NCBI GenBank assembly: GCA_051745395.1
Contig: JBNJEA010000053.1
Coordinates: forward strand, 1-20,248
Length of the DNA stretch: 20,248 nt
Reading direction: 5' to 3'
DNA from: JBNJEA01 sp051745395
Lineage (GTDB): Bacteria; Desulfobacterota; Desulfobacteria; Desulfobacterales; Desulfosalsimonadaceae
The notes under the pieces were generated by a model. That model saw nothing but the letters and a program-made list of their open reading frames with translations, was not told the DNA's origin and did no database searches. Shown one piece after another: positions 1 through 6,491 of the stretch (position 1 is the first letter of the stretch; each line of letters starts with the position of its first letter). The position numbers and the translations under genes were made by a program.

Positions 1-128
1 GACCCCGAGAGTCGGGATCTGCGCTTCGCTTCGACCCCGAGAGTCGGGATCTGCGCTTCGCTTCGACCCCGAGAGTCGGGATCTGCGCTTCGCTTCGACC
101 CCGAGAGTCGGGATCTGCGCTTCGCTTC
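1..128. repeat. Four perfect 32-bp tandem repeats with an internal hairpin
   Basis: Units start at 1, 33, 65 and 97 and are identical. Each carries the short palindrome CCCGA-GAG-TCGGG followed by a purine/pyrimidine-biased tail (GCGCTTCGCTTC). The array may continue left of the window edge. There is no unique spacer between units, so it is not a CRISPR. A diverged copy in the opposite orientation lies at 191-222. Confidence 0.95.
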
Positions 129-253
129 GACAAGGCGCGCGAATCTCGAGGAATGAGGCGTACTTGGTCGTACGTTGAATGACGAGAGATGAAGCGCATC
201 GAAGATCCCGAGCATCGGGGACGCAGATATTGGACTTTTTACGAAGCCGTCAA
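129..253. repeat. Probable dispersed intergenic repeat containing an inverted relative of the 32-bp unit
   Basis: Bases 191-222 match the reverse complement of the 32-bp tandem unit at 25 of 32 positions and keep the CCCGA-nnn-TCGGG hairpin. The flanks carry the palindrome CGTACTTGGTCGTACG (165-176 core) and the tail TTGGACTTTTTACGAAGCCGTCAA (230-253). From memory, similar tails occur in many intergenic repeats of Desulfobacterota, but I could not search. No coding signal is convincing here, and the short plus-strand reading frame from 179 is not supported. Confidence 0.6.
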
Positions 254-262
254 GATTGCTTG

Positions 263-279
263 CCGGGCGCACGGCCCGG
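263..279 (-). promoter_or_regulatory. Candidate bacterial SECIS hairpin for the C-terminal Sec68
   Basis: On the minus strand CCGGGC-CGTGC-GCCCGG forms a perfect 6-bp stem. It begins 13 nt after UGA 293-295, and its loop, which contains GU, begins 19 nt after it. This is the same geometry as the first hairpin. It lies beyond the final stop codon, as expected for a Sec only three codons from the end. Confidence 0.65.
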
Positions 280-283
280 AGGT

Positions 284-496
284 TCAAACCCCTCAGGTGC
301 CGCCGTAGCCGACCGTGACGTTGTCGCCGTCGACGATTACCGGCACCTTGCGCTCACCGTTTGACATTTTCAGCATTTCATCCAGGTTGGCCTTTTCGGC
401 CTTCACATCCACGTACTTGTGTTCGTTGTAGGCTCGCCGAGCCTTGTCGGTGTAGGGTCAACCCGATTTGCCGTAAATAATGACCGGATCGTTCAT
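284..496 (-). CDS. Uxx-star family glutaredoxin-like selenoprotein with two in-frame UGA (Sec) codons
   Basis: Reading from ATG at 496 (GGAGG eight bases upstream) gives a 70-aa thioredoxin-fold protein if UGA at 458-460 and UGA at 293-295 are decoded as selenocysteine. Termination is at UGA 284-286. The N-terminus reads IIYGKSG-U-PYTDKAR, a glutaredoxin active site with Sec replacing the usual Cys. Residues 51-60 carry the VPVIVDGD strand typical of glutaredoxins (cis-Pro region). The C-terminus is GYGGT-U-GV-stop, the U-x-x-stop ending that gives the family its name. Each UGA is followed after exactly 13 nt by a 6-bp hairpin. Without recoding the gene would be only 12 codons, yet protein-like sequence continues unbroken through both UGAs. 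A redox or selenium-related role is inferred from the fold; the physiological substrate is unknown. Confidence 0.85.
430..444 (-). promoter_or_regulatory. Candidate bacterial SECIS hairpin for Sec13
   Basis: On the minus strand AGGCTC-GGC-GAGCCT forms a 6-bp stem starting 13 nt after UGA 458-460, with the apical loop 19 nt after it. Bacterial SECIS elements lie in the coding region just downstream of the UGA with a G near the start of the loop, which fits. The loop is short (3 nt), so the exact fold is uncertain. Confidence 0.55.
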
Positions 497-562
497 TGTT
501 TTGCCTCCTTTCTTTTTCTTTGCGTTGTTTTGGGGTTTGGTTTTCAGAAAATCATTTTTTTC

Positions 563-591
563 AGCATAACGGATTTGAAGCCGGATCGCAA
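563..591 (-). promoter_or_regulatory. Putative sigma70-like promoter of the selenoprotein gene
   Basis: The minus strand has TTGCGA (586-591), a 17-bp spacer and TATGCT (563-568), each hexamer matching 4 of 6 consensus bases. This would give a leader of about 60 nt before the ATG at 496. It is a sequence match only. Confidence 0.35.
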
Positions 592-661
592 ACCGTTGGC
601 GAATTGGTCCGCAGCAGCTTTTTAACCGGATAGTGCGGAATTGTTGGGGATTTGTCATAGG

Positions 662-709
662 AAGCGCCGCCTGGGTGAATATTTTCAGATAGAGGCGGCG
701 CTTTTTTAT
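662..709 (+). terminator. Strong hairpin with T-run between the selenoprotein and EamA genes
   Basis: An 11-bp perfect stem (662-672 with 693-703) has a 20-nt loop, and TTTTTT follows on the plus strand. Both neighbours are on the minus strand. The hairpin separates their transcripts, but its T-run is oriented for plus-strand transcription. It could therefore also be an isolated palindromic repeat. Confidence 0.5.
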
Positions 710-714
710 GATTT

Positions 715-1629
715 TTAAAGAGGGGTGCCGGCCCTACCTTCCCGACGTTTGATGCGGTATTCCATCTGCGGCTTGACCCAGGATTCGTTAAACCACAGCG
801 ACAGCAGTATCAATGCCCCGCCCGCGCACAGGCGGATCAGGTTGACATCCCGGTTCCAGATCAACAGGTTTACCAGCAAACCCGCCGGCACCAGGGCGTT
901 GTTCATGATGGCAAGCGCCCCGGCGTCGACTAAGGTGGCGCCCTTGTTCCACAGGAAATAGCCGATGGCCGAAGCCGCGATCCCCAGCCAGAGCAGCACG
1001 CCCCATTGCACCGGGGTGGTCGGCAGTTGACTAAAATCGCCCCATACCAGAAAACCAAACAGGGACACTGCCATCGCCCCCAGATAGAAAAAGCCAAAAA
1101 TCGCGTGCTGGGGGATAGGGGTTGCCTTGTTTTGCCACTGCTTTTCAATCAGGTGTTTGTATGCTACCTGCCCCAGCGCGAAACAGATATTGGCCCCCTG
1201 CACCAAAAAAAAGCCGACCACAAAATCCTGGCTTAACGGATTGTAGCGGATCATCGCCGCCCCGATCACGGCAAGTACGGCCGTTACCAGGTACCACAGG
1301 GTAAAGCGGCGGCGGAACAGATCATAGAGCAACGTGATGTAGAGGGGGGTAAAGACGGTAAAGAGCAGCACCTCCGGAACGGTCAGGAATATAAAGGCAT
1401 TGTAGAAGAAAAGATACATGACCCCGACCTGAATGCCGCCGATGGCCATGAGTTTAACCGCCAGGCCGGTCGGCACCCGCCGCCAGGCAATAACCGGCAA
1501 AAAAACCAAACAGGCCAGAAAGATCCGGGAAAAGACGGCGAAATAGCTGTCGACCTGACCGGCCAGGTAAACGCCGATCAGGCTGAAGGAAAAAGCCCAT
1601 AAAACGGTAACGATCCAGAGATATGCCAA
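715..1629 (-). CDS. EamA/DMT-family permease
   Basis: This 304-aa protein has about ten hydrophobic segments and the two-fold repeat of the drug/metabolite transporter superfamily (two EamA domains). The opening WIVTVLWAFSFSLIG is a typical first EamA helix with its conserved W-A-F-S-F pattern. A charged linker follows the mid-point, and the C-terminus is basic and cytoplasmic. DMT permeases move amino acids, carboxylates or other small metabolites across the inner membrane; the substrate cannot be told from sequence. Only a weak ribosome site (ACAGG) precedes the ATG. It lies 92 bp after the FeoB-associated peptide on the same strand and may be read through from the feo block, but nothing ties it functionally to iron. 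Confidence 0.87.
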   Translation of the reverse strand: MAYLWIVTVLWAFSFSLIGVYLAGQVDSYFAVFSRIFLACLVFLPVIAWRRVPTGLAVKLMAIGGIQVGVMYLFFYNAFIFLTVPEVLLFTVFTPLYITLLYDLFRRRFTLWYLVTAVLAVIGAAMIRYNPLSQDFVVGFFLVQGANICFALGQVAYKHLIEKQWQNKATPIPQHAIFGFFYLGAMAVSLFGFLVWGDFSQLPTTPVQWGVLLWLGIAASAIGYFLWNKGATLVDAGALAIMNNALVPAGLLVNLLIWNRDVNLIRLCAGGALILLSLWFNESWVKPQMEYRIKRREGRAGTPL

Positions 1630-1721
1630 TTTAAAACCTGTTTTAAAATGAAAATTTGGTTATTCGATGTCAATGCCAGAAAACCGGTTTTGTGGCAATA
1701 CGAATTGCGGACCGTTCTTCT

Positions 1722-1904
1722 TTACGGGTCCTTTGCCGCACCAGTCGATTCATTTCCGGTATGGCCCCGGCATCCGGAGGTGTCGGCACACCCCGAACAG
1801 CCGCATCCGCAAGTCGATGTTCCTTTAAAGCTTCTGTACAGGTTGCGGGCCGTAAAAGCCACGGCCAGACCCACGATCAGAAAAACAATAATGGATTGAA
1901 TCAT
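1722..1904 (-). CDS. FeoB-associated Cys-rich membrane protein
   Basis: This 60-aa protein has one N-terminal membrane helix (IIVFLIVGLAVAFTA), a short basic stretch, then a Cys/Gly cluster CGCGCSGCADTSGC. This matches the small family found next to feoB in many anaerobes (FeoB_associated). The SD sequence AAGGAG precedes the ATG. In other genomes the gene usually follows feoB directly; here a porin gene is inserted between them. The Cys cluster may bind Fe2+ or act as a FeoC-like accessory, which is inference. Confidence 0.85.
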   Translation of the reverse strand: MIQSIIVFLIVGLAVAFTARNLYRSFKGTSTCGCGCSGCADTSGCRGHTGNESTGAAKDP

Positions 1905-1918
1905 GTGGTTTCTCCTTT

Positions 1919-3076
1919 TTAAAACTCGTATGCCAATTGGGCCGTCACGGCGATGTTTTCGTCATCGTTGGCAAATTTTTCCTGAAGGCATTCCAGCCCC
2001 AGGTATCCGCCGGTAAACGGCTGGCAGAAGGCAATCCCCCCATAACGGGTTTCGGGCAGTAAGGTACCGCCGTCATCCGTGCCCTCGTATTTGGCGCCCA
2101 ATCCGAAGTCGTTTGCAAAGATATAGGCCAGTTCAGTATTCCAGGCCCGGGGTTTGGGGGTGCCGGCGGCAAATGCCATTTCGTCGGCGGCAAATTCACT
2201 CGTGGCGCCCGTAAATTCGGCGATGAAAAAGACCCGGTTTTGGAAATCCGCGGCAATATAGCCGGAAATGCCGGCCACAGAATCGGAAATGCCATCGGCA
2301 GACCCGTCGCCGTTTACGTCGTTTTCGGCTTCGAGCCCGTCGCTGTCGGCGATGTTGCTCAAATAAGAAATGCCCGCTTGAACCCCTGTACCGGGCAATA
2401 CCCGTTCGGGCAGGGCATAGGATGCACTGGCGAAATAGCTGTCCATATGATCATCGGTGCCGATTTCGTCAACGTCCCCATTAAATACCCCGGCCGACAG
2501 ATCGAATCCGCCGGCCCGGCCGCCGGCAAGCAGGGCGCTTTCCCGTGTCTCGCCCAGTTCGAGCGTTAAGGGATCGGAGATAAAATAGGAATCATATTGC
2601 CCGAATGGGACATAGAATTTTCCGGCCTCCAGGTAGGCCGGCAGTTTCGCGCCGCCGGACAGGGTGATGAAGCCTTCATCAAGATCGACCGGCTCCGTGT
2701 CGTCTTCTTCCCATAAAAACAGGGCATGGCCGCTTAGGTGTTCGTTGATGCGGGTGTCAAGACCGATTTCCAGGGTGCTTAACACGATATCGCTGGCCTC
2801 TTCGTCGGGCAGGTGATCGTCTGCCGGTTGATACTTGGCGTAGGCGGCTTCGGTTTCTATCAGGCCGCTGACCGCGAGATTTTCAATCCAGTCAAGCGGG
2901 CCGTTTCGTTCCGCCAATTGTTTCTCCAGTGCTTCGATGCGGGTCGATAGTTTGTTTGCCCGTTGCTCCGCCGATTTTTCTGGCGCCGCCTCCGATGGGG
3001 CGGCACTCCATACAAGGATTGCCATCAGGCCGAGCGTCAGGGTGAGATACCGGTTGATCGTTTTCTTCCAGTCCAT
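1919..3076 (-). CDS. LbtU-like outer-membrane siderophore porin
   Basis: The protein has 385 aa from the ATG at 3076, chosen because AAAGGAAAG sits just upstream and the peptide then begins with a normal signal sequence (basic MDWKKTINRY, then LTLTLGLMAILVWSA, cleavage near APSEA). The longer frame to 3133 adds an unlikely 19-residue hydrophilic leader. Residues of about 30-60 form a short coiled coil (LSTRIEALEKQL). The rest has alternating aromatic/acidic beta strands and ends in a C-terminal aromatic residue (QLAYEF), the usual beta-barrel end. Stretches such as LWEEDDTEPVDLDEGFITL, KFYVPFGQYDSYFISDPLT and ELGETRESALL resemble LbtU-type siderophore porins as I remember them. Its position between feoB and the FeoB-associated gene suggests an outer-membrane step of iron uptake. 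Confidence 0.78.
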   Translation of the reverse strand: MDWKKTINRYLTLTLGLMAILVWSAAPSEAAPEKSAEQRANKLSTRIEALEKQLAERNGPLDWIENLAVSGLIETEAAYAKYQPADDHLPDEEASDIVLSTLEIGLDTRINEHLSGHALFLWEEDDTEPVDLDEGFITLSGGAKLPAYLEAGKFYVPFGQYDSYFISDPLTLELGETRESALLAGGRAGGFDLSAGVFNGDVDEIGTDDHMDSYFASASYALPERVLPGTGVQAGISYLSNIADSDGLEAENDVNGDGSADGISDSVAGISGYIAADFQNRVFFIAEFTGATSEFAADEMAFAAGTPKPRAWNTELAYIFANDFGLGAKYEGTDDGGTLLPETRYGGIAFCQPFTGGYLGLECLQEKFANDDENIAVTAQLAYEF

Positions 3077-3135
3077 TTCTTTCCTTTTCGTTTTTGTGGT
3101 TATCCGGAAAAAACTCCAGTTGACCATTTCCATGC

Positions 3136-3211
3136 GGACGGGGATAAACCCCGTCCCTACAAAAAACTCGGTTTCTTGCAGGTTTTCGTAGGGATGGGGT
3201 TATCCCCATCC
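3136..3211. repeat. Pair of inverted GC-rich hairpins between feoB and the porin gene
   Basis: GGACGGGG-ATAAA-CCCCGTCC (3136-3156) and GGATGGGG-TTAT-CCCCATCC (3192-3211) each have 8-bp stems. With their flanks (CCTAC at 3156-3160, GTAGG at 3188-3192) the two units form one large inverted repeat, with unit and reverse complement separated by 27 bp. G/C to A/T paired changes between the units keep the stems. They could attenuate or stabilise mRNA between feoB and the porin, or be a dispersed palindromic repeat. Confidence 0.75.
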
Positions 3212-3220
3212 GAAAAAGAG

Positions 3221-5434
3221 CTATAATCCCAGCATCGTGCCGGCCTGATAGACCGATGCGGCCAGGAAGAAGGCGAGCACGGTGTTAAATGCCATGGCAA
3301 ACGCCCCCCATTTCCATGATCCCGCCTCGCGGGCAATACAGACCACGGCGACAAAGCAGGGCGAATAAAACATCACGAAAACGATCAGGGCAAATGCGGT
3401 CAATGGCCGCCACAGCGGCGATTCGGCCAGTTGACGGGAAAGGCCGCCGGCGTTTTCGGCCTCGACCGCCCCCATGGAATACGCCGTGCCCAGGGTCGAG
3501 ACGATGACTTCCTTTGCGGCAAAACCGCCCACCAGGGCGATGTTGGTCCGCCAGTCAAAGCCGGCTAAGTGGCTGATGCTTTCCAGGGCCGTGCCGATGC
3601 GGCCGGCCACCGAGTACTTGAGCGCGGCCCGGGCTTTTTCAGCCTCAATGGCCTGCAGTTGTTGTTTGATCGCCACAGCGGAAGCAGAAAGATCATCGCC
3701 GTTGCCGGAAGTGTTGATTTCCCGGACCGCTGCCGGTGCTGCCCGGGCCATGGTTTGCTGCCGGGCGGTTTCAAACTGCCCGGCCCGGTCGGCCGGCAGT
3801 TGGGGAAAGGTCATCATGGCCCACAGCAGGATGGAAATCGCCAGGATGACGGTGCCGGCCTTGCGGATGTACTGCCACGTCCTTTCCCAGGTATGGATTA
3901 CAACGCCTCGAACCGTGGGCATGCGGTAGGGCGGCAGTTCCATGATAAAAGGCGTCGGGGCTCCGCGGATGACCGTGACGCGCAGCAGCTTTGCGATCAA
4001 AAGCGCCCCGCCCCAGGACATCAGGGTGATCAAAAACATCATCCAGGCCTTGTTGTAGGCAAAAAAGGCGCTGATCAGCATGGCAAAGACCGGCAGCTTG
4101 GCCCCGCAATTCATAAAGGGCACGGTCAGCAGGGTGGCCAGCCGCTCTTTCGGCGATTTCAGCGTCCGGGTGGCCATGACCCCGGGTACCGCGCACCCGC
4201 CGGCAATGCCGCCGGAGACGATAAAGGCCATGACCGAGCTGCCGTGCAGGCCGAATACCCGGAACACCCGGTCGAGCATGAAGGCCACCCGGGTGAGATA
4301 GCCCGAATCCTCCAGGATCGTGATACCGAAAAACATGAACATGATAATCGGGACAAAACCGAGCAGCCCGCCGACGCCGTCGATCATGCCGGAAATCACC
4401 AGGGACTTGAGCAGTCCGTCGGCCATATGGGCATCGGCGATATTGCGGAGGCCGGTAAACCCGCTTTCAAACCAGACAACGACCGGGTCGCTTAACGCAA
4501 ATGTGACATGGTAAAGCAGCAGCAACACCCCGACCATGATCAGGGGACCGAAAAGCCGGTTGAGCAGTATCTTGTCGATTTTATCGGACAGGTGGAGCCG
4601 GTCCTGGCCATCGTCGACCGCAATGACCCCCTGGCGGATAATCGCCTTGATGAAACCGAAGCGCTGGTCGGCAATCAGGGCTTCGGGGTACGTGTCGCAG
4701 GTGGCCATCAGGTGATTGGCCACCCGGTCGGCGATCTGTTTGAGTTGGGCCGAAAGATTCGGGTGGGTGGAGTCCCCGGCCGATACGATCGGCTCGTCGG
4801 TTTCCAGGTATTTCAACGCCACCCACCGGGCGGGGTAATGTTCGGTGAGCAATCCGGCCTGTTCGATCAATGGCGTCATTTCCGACAGCGCCGCATCAAT
4901 GTCGTCGCCGTAGGAAATGTCGATGGATTGGGAGTTTGAGGGCTTTTCGGCAGTTTCAGCCGCTGCCGCCATTAATTGTTTTTTGCCTTTGCCGCTACGG
5001 GCCACGGTCGGCACCACCGGCACGCCCAGCAGTTCGGACAGCCGGTCGGCATCGATTGTAACGCCCCGGCTTTTGGCCACGTCGACCATGTTCAGGGCAA
5101 TGCAGACCGGCACGCCCATTTCAATGATTTGCAGGGTCAGGTACAAATTGCGTTCCAGGTTGGCCGCATCGACAATGTCGACCACCACGGCCGGTTTTTC
5201 CGTGGCGATAAAATCCCGGGCAATGACTTCTTCCATGGAGTAGGCGGTCATGGAGTAGGTGCCGGGCAGGTCGATCAGGTGAAAATCTTGTCCGTCGGCC
5301 CTGTAAATCCCGGTTTTTTTCTCCATGGTAATTCCCGGGTAGTTGCCCACGTGCTGACGCGCGCCGGTCAAGGCGTTGAACAGGGTCGTTTTGCCGGCAT
5401 TCGGGTTGCCGGCCAGTGCAATGGTCTGGGGCAT
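3221..5434 (-). CDS. feoB: Ferrous iron transporter FeoB
   Basis: This 737-aa protein is the inner-membrane Fe2+ transporter. Its N-terminal G domain has G1 GNPNAGKT (9-16), a G2-region Thr in NYPGIT (31-36), G3 DLPG (55-58) and G4 NMVD (115-118). A helical GDI-like segment follows up to about residue 280, then membrane Gate domains. The Gate motifs with conserved Cys are visible: GGCAVPGVMATRT and FMNCGAKLPVFAM. A third Cys motif, YSPCFVAVVC, lies near the C-terminus. Full length for the family. It starts 2 bp after the feoA stop, so the two are co-transcribed and probably translationally coupled. Confidence 0.98.
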   Translation of the reverse strand: MPQTIALAGNPNAGKTTLFNALTGARQHVGNYPGITMEKKTGIYRADGQDFHLIDLPGTYSMTAYSMEEVIARDFIATEKPAVVVDIVDAANLERNLYLTLQIIEMGVPVCIALNMVDVAKSRGVTIDADRLSELLGVPVVPTVARSGKGKKQLMAAAAETAEKPSNSQSIDISYGDDIDAALSEMTPLIEQAGLLTEHYPARWVALKYLETDEPIVSAGDSTHPNLSAQLKQIADRVANHLMATCDTYPEALIADQRFGFIKAIIRQGVIAVDDGQDRLHLSDKIDKILLNRLFGPLIMVGVLLLLYHVTFALSDPVVVWFESGFTGLRNIADAHMADGLLKSLVISGMIDGVGGLLGFVPIIMFMFFGITILEDSGYLTRVAFMLDRVFRVFGLHGSSVMAFIVSGGIAGGCAVPGVMATRTLKSPKERLATLLTVPFMNCGAKLPVFAMLISAFFAYNKAWMMFLITLMSWGGALLIAKLLRVTVIRGAPTPFIMELPPYRMPTVRGVVIHTWERTWQYIRKAGTVILAISILLWAMMTFPQLPADRAGQFETARQQTMARAAPAAVREINTSGNGDDLSASAVAIKQQLQAIEAEKARAALKYSVAGRIGTALESISHLAGFDWRTNIALVGGFAAKEVIVSTLGTAYSMGAVEAENAGGLSRQLAESPLWRPLTAFALIVFVMFYSPCFVAVVCIAREAGSWKWGAFAMAFNTVLAFFLAASVYQAGTMLGL

Positions 5435-5436
5435 GG

Positions 5437-5673
5437 CTACTCTTTTACCTCCACTTCGATATGATCGGCCTCATTGTTTCGAAGGCTCAACGTAAAGCCC
5501 ATGATGCGAAGGGCCACCGGGTCTTTTAACGGCGCACGGCCCCGGACCGAAAATTCGGTGCCGGGCACCAGGCCCATGTCCCGGATGCGCCGGCCGAGTT
5601 CGCCCCCGGTCTTGATGGCGGCGATCACGCCGCGCTGATTGACCGCCATTTGTCTTAAATTGATTTGTGCCAT
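5437..5673 (-). CDS. feoA: Ferrous iron transport accessory protein FeoA
   Basis: This is a 78-aa SH3-like FeoA domain from the ATG at 5673. The motif GELGRRIRDMGLVPGTEF is the family signature, followed by PLKDPVALRIMGFTLSLRNNEA and the acidic VEVKE end. An alternative ATG six codons upstream lacks a ribosome site. GGAG lies 12 nt before the chosen start, a rather long spacing. FeoA is a small cytoplasmic partner of FeoB. It is the first gene of the block and is controlled from the region containing the palindrome at 5718-5737. Confidence 0.95.
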   Translation of the reverse strand: MAQINLRQMAVNQRGVIAAIKTGGELGRRIRDMGLVPGTEFSVRGRAPLKDPVALRIMGFTLSLRNNEADHIEVEVKE

Positions 5674-5717
5674 TGGAATCGGTTTCTCCATTCGGGTTGA
5701 GTTTCGTTGTTTTTTAA

Positions 5718-5737
5718 AAGTTTGGTATACAAAACTT
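5718..5737. promoter_or_regulatory. Near-perfect 20-bp palindrome, probable DtxR-family operator for feoA
   Basis: AAGTTTgGTATACaAAACTT is symmetric at 18 of 20 positions. It lies 45-65 bp upstream of feoA and 230 bp upstream of the divergent DtxR-family gene. It covers the best -10 hexamer of a minus-strand promoter (TTGACA at 5745-5750, 15-bp spacer, TATACC at 5724-5729). Binding by the neighbouring regulator would occlude RNA polymerase, the expected logic for iron repression. Confidence 0.6.
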
Positions 5738-5828
5738 ATTTTAGTGTCAACAACTTTTTTAAAAATTTTAACAAATGATTGGATTGCATGTTTTTGTTGG
5801 CAATGGTATTTGGGAATAAAGACAGCCA

Positions 5829-5865
5829 TTCCTTGGCGCGCAAAGCCGCCAAGAGCGCCAAGGAA
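5829..5865. repeat. 11-bp-stem palindrome in the feoA/dtxR intergenic region
   Basis: TTCCTTGGCGC (5829-5839) and GCGCCAAGGAA (5855-5865) pair across a 15-nt loop that itself contains CAAAGCCGCCAAGA. The GCGCAAAG/CGCCAAG wording resembles common dispersed intergenic repeats. It lies in the leader of the DtxR-family gene and has no T-run. Confidence 0.6.
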
Positions 5866-5966
5866 GGCTTTGAAACTTTGCGCCTTTGCATCTGGGCGCG
5901 AGGATAGAAAGTCAATTGACGACCCCTAAACGACCGAAGCAGATCAGGAAAAAAGGGAGGCTTTTC

Positions 5967-6491
5967 ATGAAGCCGGATGATGACAGCACCCTGTCCGAAA
6001 ACCTGGAGGACTATCTCGAAACCATCCTGGCCCTTGAATCGGAAAACAAAGTGGCCCGGGTCAAGGATATCGCGGAAAAGCTGGGTGTGCTGCGGGGATC
6101 GGTTTCCGGGGCCCTGAAAACGCTGGCGGAAAAGGGTCTGGTCAACCACGAGCCCTACAGCTTCATTACCCTGACAGAAGAGGGAAGGAAGCTGGCCACC
6201 GAGATCCGGCGGCGCCATGATGTCATAAAAGGCTTTCTATCGGAGGTGCTGCAGCTCGATGCGGAAACGGCAGAAGCCAACGCCTGTCGCATGGAGCATG
6301 CCATGGACAAGCCGTCCGTGGACCGCCTGGTCAAATTCATCGAGTATATCAAGCAATGCCCGCGTACGGGAACCGATTGGTTCGAAGGGTTTGTGGATTA
6401 TTATTCAAAAAACCGGATGGACCGGAAACAATGCCGGAACTGTTTGGAGGCTTGCCTGGACCGGCAGGACAATGAGGGGGATCGGTCATAA
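5967..6491 (+). CDS. DtxR-family metal-dependent transcriptional regulator
   Basis: The protein has 174 aa from the ATG at 5967, with GGGAGG seven bases upstream; the earlier ATG at 5886 lacks a site. Residues 13-75 form the winged helix-turn-helix (ENLEDYLETILAL, then IAEKLGVLRGSVSGALKTLAEKGLV). The dimerisation/metal domain follows with the ligand-bearing motif ACRMEHAMD (106-114). No C-terminal SH3/FeoA-like domain is present. Instead there is a tail with C131 and a CRNCLEAC cluster (156-163), unusual for the short DtxR form and perhaps an extra metal or redox site. It diverges from feoA and most likely represses the feo block when Fe2+ is plentiful. A candidate small RNA converges on its 3' end. 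Confidence 0.93.
   Translation: MKPDDDSTLSENLEDYLETILALESENKVARVKDIAEKLGVLRGSVSGALKTLAEKGLVNHEPYSFITLTEEGRKLATEIRRRHDVIKGFLSEVLQLDAETAEANACRMEHAMDKPSVDRLVKFIEYIKQCPRTGTDWFEGFVDYYSKNRMDRKQCRNCLEACLDRQDNEGDRS

Noticed and set aside
1..128. CRISPR array
   Set aside because: The 32-bp units are directly abutting with no spacers, and no cas gene is present.
262..303. 3' end of a long-variable-arm tRNA, suggested by GGTTCAAACCC and a preceding GC hairpin on the plus strand
   Set aside because: There is no 5' half or CCA end, and the T-stem has an A-C mismatch. The same bases are better explained on the minus strand as the selenoprotein C-terminus and its SECIS hairpin.
284..496. Pseudogene with two nonsense mutations
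   Set aside because: Both interrupting codons are UGA, both fall exactly at redox-Cys positions of the family, both have equally spaced hairpins, and the rest of the frame is intact.
458..658. A 66-codon minus-strand frame ending at 458 as an independent gene
   Set aside because: Only its last 12 codons, from the ribosome-site-supported ATG at 496, look protein-like. They are the start of the selenoprotein, and the upstream part covers the promoter and leader.
3569..4495. Long plus-strand frame of 308 codons
   Set aside because: It is antisense to feoB, has GC-skewed, low-hydrophobicity composition (G/H/D/Q rich) and lacks a ribosome site. It is a shadow of the minus-strand codon bias.
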